In this document: positions 6,255 through 11,728 of the stretch, piece after piece | Layout of the letters: the number at the start of each line of letters is the position of its first letter | Numbering within the stretch: position 1 is the stretch's first letter | From: Desulfurococcales archaeon | GTDB taxonomy: Archaea > Thermoproteota > Thermoprotei_A > Sulfolobales > Desulfurococcaceae | Assembly: GCA_027083045.1 (NCBI GenBank) | Contig: JALWQP010000145.1 | Span: 1 to 13,024, forward strand | Reading direction: 5' to 3' | Length of the DNA stretch: 13,024 bases | Made by a program: the position numbers and the translations under genes | The notes under the pieces: model-generated | Seen by the model: the letters and a program-made list of their open reading frames with translations, nothing else | Database searches by the model: none | Told to the model about the DNA's origin: nothing

Positions 6255-7547
6255 TTATCCGCTCGTCCTCAGCCTCTTGTAGTCTGCTGGATAATATTTT
6301 GCCAGCAGTATCCACGCAATAATACATAGGACCCAGAGGCTCACAAGACTTACTGCCGCATAGAGTAGTGACAATGATTTCGTGTGACCGCTCGAGAGGA
6401 AGAAGTACACTAGTGCTCCATATATTGTCGGCCCTATAGCCCATCCCGCGCTGTTCAGTATATTGTATATCGAGAATATAGTGCCCCTATATTCCGGCTT
6501 CACGCAATCACTGATAACTGTGCTTATATTGGGATATGCGAATGTCGTGAACATCATGCCGGCTACCGCTAATAAGGCTGGCGGTAGCAGAGCAGCGAAT
6601 GATACTTCTCCGTAGGGATATGGGTAGGCGAGCATGGCGACCATTGCCAGGTAGCCTATTATAATACCTGCAATGCTTACCTGCACTCTCCCTATGGGTC
6701 CTTTCTTTTTCGCAAGCCTATCACTGAGAGTGCCACCGATGATATGTCCGAACGCTATGCTTATCGTCGCAACGATCAGTATTAGGCTTGCATAGGTTCT
6801 AGGAATCCCCCATCTCGTCATGATATAATCTACTGAGAAATAGGCCAACATACCCCATGGAATAGTCCATGCAATGATCTGTATCATAATTATTAAAACA
6901 CTCCTAGTGAGAGCGCCTCTCACGGCTTCCCGTAAACTGTACTTCTTGGTGGTCTCCGGCGAATCACTATAGCCTATGGTGACACCCTTACTGGACAAGT
7001 ATAGACCAGCGACGAATACAAGCACGAATATGCCAGCAATAAGATATGCTGTCCTCCAGTTCAGTAGAATGCCGGCCATGAGCAGGCCGAGCACCATGCC
7101 GAACACGCTAGAAGCGTAGTATGTGGCGTACCCCTTCCCCCTTTTCTCGCTCGGCACGACATCGGCGATGAACGCGTATATGACGGGGCTTATACCGAGG
7201 AGGGCGACACCGAATATTATGAGATAGGCCATTATCTCATAGTAGCTCGTCACGCTTGATACAAGTATTAATGAGATACCCATGGCGAGGCCTAGGACGA
7301 GTAATAGTCTCCTGCGCCCAAGCTTGTCTCCCAGAACGCCCCACAGAAATGTCAGGGCTAATCCGATGAATCCCGGCACAGTCTTCAAGAAGCCGGCGTA
7401 AAGCCTCCACGTCTTCTCATTACCGGGTATGATTCCCTCTTTGTGGAGAGTGTCCAGTATTGGGGCCAGCATGTAGTTGCCGGAGAAGTAGAAGAGTACC
7501 ATGAGAGCGAGGAATAGAAGTATGAGGCCAGTCTTGACTTCAGCCAT
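6255..7547 (-). CDS. Major facilitator superfamily transporter
   Basis: A 430-residue membrane protein with about 12 hydrophobic segments in two halves of six. The MFS motif A occurs in the loop after the second segment (GDKLGRRRLLL) and again, weaker, in the second half (GGTLSDRLAKKKG). A long cytoplasmic loop with basic and polar residues separates the halves. The substrate cannot be read from sequence; context (hydrolase upstream, phosphodiesterase and glpK nearby) suggests a glycerol-derived compound such as a glycerophosphodiester or glycerol-3-phosphate, by inference. ATG 7547 is chosen because GGGGTGA lies 4 bases before it; this Shine-Dalgarno contains the stop codon of the upstream hydrolase gene, so the two are translationally coupled. 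An in-frame TTG at 7580 would overlap the hydrolase and lacks such a site. Confidence 0.88.
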   Translation of the reverse strand: MAEVKTGLILLFLALMVLFYFSGNYMLAPILDTLHKEGIIPGNEKTWRLYAGFLKTVPGFIGLALTFLWGVLGDKLGRRRLLLVLGLAMGISLILVSSVTSYYEIMAYLIIFGVALLGISPVIYAFIADVVPSEKRGKGYATYYASSVFGMVLGLLMAGILLNWRTAYLIAGIFVLVFVAGLYLSSKGVTIGYSDSPETTKKYSLREAVRGALTRSVLIIMIQIIAWTIPWGMLAYFSVDYIMTRWGIPRTYASLILIVATISIAFGHIIGGTLSDRLAKKKGPIGRVQVSIAGIIIGYLAMVAMLAYPYPYGEVSFAALLPPALLAVAGMMFTTFAYPNISTVISDCVKPEYRGTIFSIYNILNSAGWAIGPTIYGALVYFFLSSGHTKSLSLLYAAVSLVSLWVLCIIAWILLAKYYPADYKRLRTSG

Positions 7548-7551
7548 TCTG

Positions 7552-8493
7552 TCACCCCAAGTATTCTTTGAAGAAACCAATTACCTTCTCTTCGTACTCA
7601 TGGGGATGATCCTTTATGGTGCGGACATGACCACTGTCAGTCACCCATAGAATTGTTTTCGGGTTATTCCTTCTCAGCTTGTTGTAGAATTTCTTGATCT
7701 CACTTAATGCGACTAGGTCATCATTTCTTCCGGCTATTATCATGAATGGGATCTTTATATTATCAGCGTACTTGTACATGATTAGATCATCTATATTAAT
7801 ACGGGCTTTAGAAGCTGTAAACCTAACTATTAATGGGTAAACGAGGAGGAGCAACGACCTCATTATTCCCTTAAGTCTCATTATCCATCTCCGGCCGGAC
7901 TCCCTGATGTCTATATAGGGACTATCTGCTACTGCTGCGTTGATTCTCTTATCTTTAGCCGACAACATGATCGTGACTGCTCCGCCCATAGAGTACCCTA
8001 TAACCCCGATCTTCCCGGCCTTATCGGGCTTCTCGGATTTGAGCCAATCAATAATCCTCATATAATCTTCAACTTCCTTCAAACCAAGCGTCGTCATCTC
8101 GCCATCGCTATCGCCATGCGCTCTAAAATCAAAAGCTACAACATTGTAGCCGTTCCTAGCGAGCATGTCTATAACAGGCTTCATATAGTCCTCTTCATAC
8201 TTTGAAGCCGTATACCCATGTATCGCTACTATCGTGGTATCTGAACCTTTATCGATAAACCATCCTCTAAGCGTATAGCCATCGCTCGTCACAACCTCTA
8301 CATTCTCGTAATCATGGCCGAGATCCTTTGGTGTCCAGTCCTTCTTTAGGCGTGGCGGGCTTAACATCTTATATGAAGCTACCCTAGCTAGTCCTACGAG
8401 GAAAAGTATAATGGCAATGATAATACTGGCAACTACACCGACAACGATGAAGAGGCCCTGCAAGGATATTGCACCGTTATTAAAATCTGCCAC
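7552..8493 (-). CDS. Membrane-anchored alpha/beta hydrolase (esterase/lipase-like)
   Basis: A 313-residue serine hydrolase. A single hydrophobic segment at about residues 14-36 anchors it, followed by the alpha/beta hydrolase fold. Motifs are the oxyanion-hole region AIHGYTAS (about 91-98), FDFRAHGDSDG, the nucleophile elbow GYSMGG with Ser168, IIAGRNDDLV with the acid Asp, and DSGH with His289. It resembles BEM46/BAAT-like hydrolases of archaea that act on acyl esters; the substrate is unknown. No ATG suits the start. GTG 8493 gives a short N-tail before the anchor, and TTG 8463 with GGTG 8 bases before it is a close rival. The frame stays open to 8601, but that would cross the divergent phosphodiesterase start. 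Its stop overlaps the ribosome site of the MFS gene. Confidence 0.85.
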   Translation of the reverse strand: MADFNNGAISLQGLFIVVGVVASIIIAIILFLVGLARVASYKMLSPPRLKKDWTPKDLGHDYENVEVVTSDGYTLRGWFIDKGSDTTIVAIHGYTASKYEEDYMKPVIDMLARNGYNVVAFDFRAHGDSDGEMTTLGLKEVEDYMRIIDWLKSEKPDKAGKIGVIGYSMGGAVTIMLSAKDKRINAAVADSPYIDIRESGRRWIMRLKGIMRSLLLLVYPLIVRFTASKARINIDDLIMYKYADNIKIPFMIIAGRNDDLVALSEIKKFYNKLRRNNPKTILWVTDSGHVRTIKDHPHEYEEKVIGFFKEYLG

Positions 8494-8495
8494 CA

Positions 8496-8520
8496 AGAAA
8501 TAAATTCTCTTTGTATAACC
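8496..8520. promoter_or_regulatory. Shared divergent promoter region, hydrolase and phosphodiesterase
   Basis: Only 49 bases separate the divergent starts at 8493 and 8543. The stretch has AAATAAAT on the plus strand (about 8498-8505), which would drive the phosphodiesterase gene. On the minus strand GGTTATACAAAG and TTTATTT could drive the hydrolase. The boxes overlap, so the two units probably compete or are co-regulated. Confidence 0.4.
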
Positions 8521-8542
8521 ATATCCAGTATTGGTGAAAAAC

Positions 8543-9250
8543 ATGAAGCCCATTCTAGTTGGACATAGGGGTTTTCCTGCGAGGTACCCCGAGAACAGCA
8601 TTGCTTCATTCCTTGCAGCCCTCTACTATGGTGCTGATGGTATAGAGCTCGATGTATGGCTCGATCGAGATAGGGACTTAGTCGTAATACATGATCCAGA
8701 CACACAACGGGTAGCTGGAGAAAAACTTTTTGTCAAAGAAACAAGCACATCGGAACTTAGAAGCCTAGACCTCGGACTGGCTCAAAGAATACCCTTACTT
8801 GAAGAAGTATTGGATGCAATACCCGGGGCTGTCCCCTTATTCGTAGAGATTAAAGATGTCGAAGCAGCAATCCCAGCTTATGAACTCGTAAAGAAGTATG
8901 ATAGACTCGACAAAACAATGTTCATAAGCTTCCATCCAGAAGCCCTTGAAAAAATAAGGGAAGTTAGTGAAGATGCTAGATTAGGCTTTATAATAGGAAG
9001 CCTTGAGGCTGCCGAGAGAGCGCCCGGGCTTGCTGAGAGGCTTCGTTTACAGGCCATAGCGCCTCCGGTACTTGGAGCAAAATACCTCGGTAAAGAGAGG
9101 TTCATCGAGTACCTCAAAACAATCAAGAGCCTGGGTCTGTATACGGCTGTATGGGTCATTAACACAGAAGAAGAATATAGGCTTGTTAAAGACTATGTAG
9201 ACGCGATTATTACAGATAACGTAGAGTATATAAGATCACTTCAACACTAA
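8543..9250 (+). CDS. ugpQ: Glycerophosphodiester phosphodiesterase (UgpQ-like)
   Basis: A 235-residue TIM-barrel enzyme that hydrolyses glycerophosphodiesters to glycerol-3-phosphate and an alcohol. All family signatures are present: GHRG with His8 at the first strand, PEN (16-18), GIELDVWLD with metal ligands Glu35 and Asp37, IHDPD with His50, and FVEIK with Glu102 and Lys104. The C-terminal AVWVINTEEE and AIITDN are also typical. There is no signal peptide, so it acts in the cytoplasm and would need imported substrate. ATG 8543 has GGTGA (8533-8537) 5 bases before it; a TTG at 8531 and GTG at 8534 are in frame but overlap that site. The gene diverges from the hydrolase-MFS pair and feeds the same product as GlpK. 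The UgpQ name rests on family resemblance. Confidence 0.93.
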   Translation: MKPILVGHRGFPARYPENSIASFLAALYYGADGIELDVWLDRDRDLVVIHDPDTQRVAGEKLFVKETSTSELRSLDLGLAQRIPLLEEVLDAIPGAVPLFVEIKDVEAAIPAYELVKKYDRLDKTMFISFHPEALEKIREVSEDARLGFIIGSLEAAERAPGLAERLRLQAIAPPVLGAKYLGKERFIEYLKTIKSLGLYTAVWVINTEEEYRLVKDYVDAIITDNVEYIRSLQH

Positions 9251-9264
9251 TTTTTATTCCTTAA
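9250..9264 (+). terminator. T-rich terminator after the phosphodiesterase gene
   Basis: The stop codon runs into ATTTTTATTCCTT, a T-rich tract on the coding strand, separating this gene from the sRNA candidate that begins about 40 bases later. Confidence 0.45.
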
Positions 9265-9301
9265 GATGAACTTGAGTATCGATCCATGGGATCTCTTCTG
9301 G

Positions 9302-9364
9302 TCGTGATGAAAGTACCCTCGAATGACCGGCGAGTCCGGATGAAGAACCGGAATTATGCTGAAA
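9302..9364 (+). ncRNA. Probable box C/D guide sRNA
   Basis: The gene-free gap has a perfect C box GTGATGA (9304-9310) and a perfect D box CTGA (9359-9362), 48 bases apart, which is the usual archaeal spacing. Between them lie a C'-like GGATGA (9338-9343) and a D'-like ATGA (9323-9326) or GCGA (9330-9333). The guide before the D box is GAACCGGAATTATG (9345-9358), and the five-base rule would place 2'-O-methylation opposite T9354. I could not identify an rRNA or tRNA target. CCGG (9327-9330) and CCGG (9336-9339) could fold the D'-C' linker into a small hairpin. The D box ends just before the stop of the convergent zinc-ribbon gene. Confidence 0.6.
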
Positions 9365-9574
9365 CTATGCTCGGTTCTTTTCCTTTACCCTACTATATGG
9401 GTCCTCGAGGAAGAATCCTTTCCTGCACTTGGGACATATAACGAGGATAGGTCTCTCACGTTCCTCGTGGAGAACCTCGTGGTCGGCCATGTATAGTACG
9501 GATTCATACATGTAGTCGAAGTCCTTTGGTTCACCCTCGTATCCGCAGAATGGACACTTTATTCTATTAACCAC
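9365..9574 (-). CDS. Small zinc-ribbon protein
   Basis: A 69-residue protein with two Cys pairs, CPFC (7-10) and CPKC (47-50), each followed by Gly/aromatic residues as in zinc ribbons. They are separated by about 36 residues rich in Glu, Tyr and Met, which is longer than in classical ribbons. The C-terminal tail is basic. A nucleic-acid or protein-docking role is plausible; no specific function is recognised. GTG 9574 is chosen because GAGGTG (9586-9581) lies 6 bases before it, and a TTG at 9619 would fall inside the TATA box. The gene is last in the minus-strand block, 85 bases after the PPC-domain gene, and seems to have its own promoter. Confidence 0.7.
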   Translation of the reverse strand: MVNRIKCPFCGYEGEPKDFDYMYESVLYMADHEVLHEERERPILVICPKCRKGFFLEDPYSRVKEKNRA

Positions 9575-9602
9575 AGCTAACACCTCATTAAGACAGGCTC
9601 CA

Positions 9603-9618
9603 TGTATAATCTTATACA
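9603..9618 (-). promoter_or_regulatory. Palindromic TATA region before the zinc-ribbon gene
   Basis: TGTATAATCTTATACA is a perfect 7-base inverted repeat with a 2-base centre, placed where the TATA box of this gene should be (about 25 bases before the Shine-Dalgarno). A dimeric repressor bound here would block TBP; whether it is an operator or a symmetric TATA box is open. Confidence 0.45.
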
Positions 9619-9659
9619 ATACAGGCTTATTACGTGAATGGCTGCGTGAATACTTGTAC

Positions 9660-10019
9660 TTACTGCTCGTAAAGCTCTATTTCGACGAACGGCTTAACCC
9701 TAGACTTGATCAAATGCCCGGCGTATACTTTGTATCCTTTCTCTGTATATGTTGCGAGGATGACGTGTATGTGTATGCGGAGTCCTTTATCATCATAGCT
9801 GTAGTTTCCCAGTAGCGATCCGATCTCGATGATGAAAGGCTCGCGAGGTCTGATCGGGATCTCATGGTATTTCTCGCCATCATAAATGCCTATAATAGCT
9901 TCACTGAGGCCACCAATGCCTGTTATCGCCCCGTTTCTCAGGCCTAGCCTCTTAATCTCCTCTTCAAGGAATTGGTGGACATCTCTACCTTCTGGAATTC
10001 TGAACTTGACGAGCTTCAT
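9660..10019 (-). CDS. PPC/DUF296 domain protein
   Basis: A 119-residue stand-alone PPC (plants and prokaryotes conserved, DUF296) domain. The metal-site pattern is present: IHIH at about 82-85, and GHL at about 101-103 in place of the usual GGHL. The N-terminal G..V..FLEEEI and the GAITGIGGLSEA strand also match. Prokaryotic members are small trimers of unknown function, sometimes annotated as DNA-binding by analogy with plant AHL proteins; nothing here shows DNA binding. ATG 10019 follows GAGGGCGGGAG closely, and only 17 bases separate it from the stop of the upstream YjbQ-like gene, so they share a transcript. Confidence 0.85.
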   Translation of the reverse strand: MKLVKFRIPEGRDVHQFLEEEIKRLGLRNGAITGIGGLSEAIIGIYDGEKYHEIPIRPREPFIIEIGSLLGNYSYDDKGLRIHIHVILATYTEKGYKVYAGHLIKSRVKPFVEIELYEQ

Positions 10020-10036
10020 TCTCCCGCCCTCATGAT

Positions 10037-10453
10037 CTACTTGTTTTTATCGGTTAATGACTCCTTTCCACGCACGAGGAAGATGATCTTTCTCCTGTGA
10101 TTATGTACAGGCCTTGTTTCGAGGAAATACAGTCTAGTGCCTCTGAGGAGAGGCTCGCCGTTAATTATCGGTATTCTTTTATGTGTGCCTAGGAGGGCAG
10201 ATCTTAGGTGAGCATACGCATTACCATGCTTCCATCCCGTGACGGGTATATATTTTTTAATAAATCTATCAAGATGATCGAGTACTTCGTTCTTGATGAG
10301 TATTAGTGCTGGTGTAGCGCCTACGGCATGTATATCCACGATTCCATGCTTAATACCGGACTCTGATACTATGTCATGTAGAACGCTGGTTAGATCAAAG
10401 TATTTCATGGGGCCTCTGGTTATGATCTCAATTTCTGTCGAAAACACCCTCAA
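10037..10453 (-). CDS. YjbQ/UPF0047 family protein, copy 1
   Basis: A 138-residue protein of the YjbQ/UPF0047 fold. Family landmarks are the N-terminal strand VFSTEIEIITRG, ESGIKHGIVDIHAVGATPAL (the archaeal VGSTAA variant of the bacterial HTSAS loop), the metal-site-like HGNAYAHL at about 76-83, LLGTHKRIPIINGE, and RRKIIFLVRG. Bacterial relatives form trimers with weak thiamine-phosphate-related activity; the true role is unknown. The usual acidic EYEPGL-like segment is replaced here by KNEVLDHL. There is no ATG start. TTG 10453 lies 9 bases after GGTGG, and TTG 10459 two codons earlier is equally possible. It overlaps the 3' end of the second paralog by about 26 bases, so the pair is tightly coupled. 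Confidence 0.8.
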   Translation of the reverse strand: MRVFSTEIEIITRGPMKYFDLTSVLHDIVSESGIKHGIVDIHAVGATPALILIKNEVLDHLDRFIKKYIPVTGWKHGNAYAHLRSALLGTHKRIPIINGEPLLRGTRLYFLETRPVHNHRRKIIFLVRGKESLTDKNK

Positions 10454-10826
10454 GAACAACTACCACCTTCTTCTCTCCCTCAACACCACTAATGTCTACG
10501 AGGACGGGGTGCTTAAATATGCCCTGACGAGTCTCGCCATTATCTACGGGTAGTGAAGTGTCTTTACCGTATAGGGCTTCAGCAACATAACATCTTATCC
10601 TAGGCTCTATTTTCTCTAGGAGTTGTTCAAGGTCTTGCATGAGACCCGGCTCGTATTCTGTCAGGACTATGAAGCAGCCCTGCTCAGTGGAATATAGGGT
10701 TATGATGCCCCTGAGGAGTCCGTGTTTCCTGATGATCTCATCTACTTGTTCTTGTAGACTCACAGCTGTATAGCCGCTGCTCGGAACAGTGAAATGGTCT
10801 ATATGTATGTCTAGTGATTTGCTCAT
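10428..10826 (-). CDS. Divergent YjbQ/UPF0047-like paralog, copy 2
   Basis: A 132-residue protein with the same plan as its neighbour: an N-terminal strand, SLQEQVDEIIRKHGLLRGIITLYS, the TEYEPGL segment (56-62), YGKDTSLPVDNGET, and a closing EKKVVVVLEG. The HGNxxAH metal-site motif is gone (RIRCYVAEALYG stands there) and the VGSTAA loop is changed to STEQGC. Copy 2 thus lacks what copy 1 has and keeps the EYEPGL segment that copy 1 has lost. Assignment rests on weak but ordered similarity and on adjacency. ATG 10826 overlaps the stop of the thioredoxin-like gene in an ATGA junction, and GAGGA lies just before it. Confidence 0.65.
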   Translation of the reverse strand: MSKSLDIHIDHFTVPSSGYTAVSLQEQVDEIIRKHGLLRGIITLYSTEQGCFIVLTEYEPGLMQDLEQLLEKIEPRIRCYVAEALYGKDTSLPVDNGETRQGIFKHPVLVDISGVEGEKKVVVVLEGVFDRN

Positions 10827-11371
10827 TTCTTTTCCTCTAGCTCTCTAACCTTCTCGAGGAACTCGTCTATTTTCTTTGCCAGTACATCGAGGGACTTGCT
10901 TCCCTCAAGCTTATCTCTCAGCACTACCTCACCGTTTCTGACGTATAATAGATACGTTGTCGGTGATGCGTGTACATCATATTCTTTGAAGCTGTTCTTC
11001 GCGGCCTCTGATTCACAGTTTCTTGCGAACCAAGTGCAGAGTATTATTACGAACTTCACATTCTCGAGATTTCTTCCCACCAGCTTGATATAGGGATACC
11101 AAGAAAGATCATATATTCTGCAGGCTGGGCACCTAGTGTTGTCGAAATAAACAATATAGACGCCGTCTTCTTCGGGCTTGAATGCTTCTCCTTCTGTTCT
11201 CACTAGCATCCACTTGTCCTTCTTCTTATCGTAGATGTAGATGCCATGGGGAGAGTTCACGTCTACTATATCGAGCTCGACCCTCTCCTGCTTCATGGAT
11301 TTCTCATCTCCTTTACCTACTAGTTTTCTGGCGAGCTCTTCAAGTATCCTGTCCAGATCATTCTCATCCAT
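10823..11371 (-). CDS. Thioredoxin-fold protein with CPAC motif
   Basis: A 182-residue cytoplasmic-looking protein without a signal peptide. A charged N-terminal region of about 65 residues precedes a thioredoxin-like domain: strand GVYIVYFDN, redox motif CPAC (81-84), strand VKFVIILC, and the cis-Pro loop ASPTTYLLY with Pro137. Two more Cys (C112 and C119) lie between motif and loop and could form a second disulfide or resolve the first. A role as thiol-disulfide reductase is likely from the fold; the partner is unknown. ATG 11371 is chosen because GAGGTGA (11386-11380) lies 8 bases before it; the frame opens to 11419, which would overlap the upstream gene by 19 bases and has no ribosome site. 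Confidence 0.8.
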   Translation of the reverse strand: MDENDLDRILEELARKLVGKGDEKSMKQERVELDIVDVNSPHGIYIYDKKKDKWMLVRTEGEAFKPEEDGVYIVYFDNTRCPACRIYDLSWYPYIKLVGRNLENVKFVIILCTWFARNCESEAAKNSFKEYDVHASPTTYLLYVRNGEVVLRDKLEGSKSLDVLAKKIDEFLEKVRELEEKK

Positions 11372-11400
11372 ATAGGGTCTCACCTCTATAACTATATGGT

Positions 11401-11682
11401 TTATCCTATTTGCATACAACTACATGTACACGCAAGATCAAGAACCAGGTAATCCCTTATCCCCTTCTCCTCAGCCAGCCTCAGGAAATCATATAATTTG
11501 CTTACCGGGACGAGATATGTTCCCGGACATAGGCGGAACCCCTCAACGTATTTCAGCATGCCATGTGACCTGTATTTTCTACCTTTGACAACCACGGTTG
11601 TCCCTAGGAGGGTCTTGGCTACTTTGCTCCTTGACCGCTTGTCTATTCCTTTCTTCAACCTCACGATGGCATATACTAGCAT
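11401..11682 (-). CDS. Hypothetical small basic protein with CxCxC C-terminus
   Basis: I do not recognise this 93-residue protein. The first half is very basic (KKGIDKRSRSK, KGRKYRSHG) with beta-strand-like TTVVVKG, suggesting nucleic-acid contact. The second half is helical and ends with CTCSC at 85-89, four residues from the end; a further Cys is at 52. The tail could bind a metal or be a redox partner of the CPAC protein encoded 30 bases downstream. ATG 11682 lacks a good Shine-Dalgarno and lies about 15 bases after the predicted transcription start, consistent with a first gene on a short-leader transcript behind the palindrome at 11703-11724. Confidence 0.65.
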   Translation of the reverse strand: MLVYAIVRLKKGIDKRSRSKVAKTLLGTTVVVKGRKYRSHGMLKYVEGFRLCPGTYLVPVSKLYDFLRLAEEKGIRDYLVLDLACTCSCMQIG

Positions 11683-11702
11683 TTCTGCGCGCCAGTGTTA
11701 CG

Positions 11703-11724
11703 TTTATGCAACTAGTGGCATAAA
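11703..11724 (-). promoter_or_regulatory. 22-base near-perfect palindrome over a likely promoter
   Basis: Arms TTTATGC (11703-11709) and GCATAAA (11718-11724) are perfect inverted repeats, and the centre contains ACTAGT, itself a palindrome; only the two bases flanking the centre break the symmetry (20 of 22 match). On the minus strand the arm TTTTATGC sits where a TATA box for the gene starting at 11682 would be. It also follows the primase-like gene's stop by 4 bases, so it may double as a 3' hairpin. Confidence 0.55.
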
Positions 11725-11728
11725 AGAA

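Noticed and set aside
7548..7580. N-terminal extension of the MFS gene to the TTG at 7580
   Set aside because: It would overlap the hydrolase gene; GGGGTGA sits 4 bases before ATG 7547.
8494..8601. N-terminal extension of the hydrolase to 8601
   Set aside because: It would overlap the first 59 bases of the phosphodiesterase gene and the divergent promoters, and adds residues unlike the family; GTG 8493 or TTG 8463 fits better.
9327..9339. CCGG-CGAGT-CCGG hairpin as an intrinsic terminator of the phosphodiesterase gene
   Set aside because: No T run follows it, and it falls between the D'- and C'-like boxes of the sRNA candidate.
9354..9358. sRNA guide as director of 2'-O-methylation at the CAU anticodon of elongator tRNA-Met
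   Set aside because: The guide can pair with CAUAAU, but the five-base rule would put the mark on an A after the anticodon rather than C34, so the match is probably chance.
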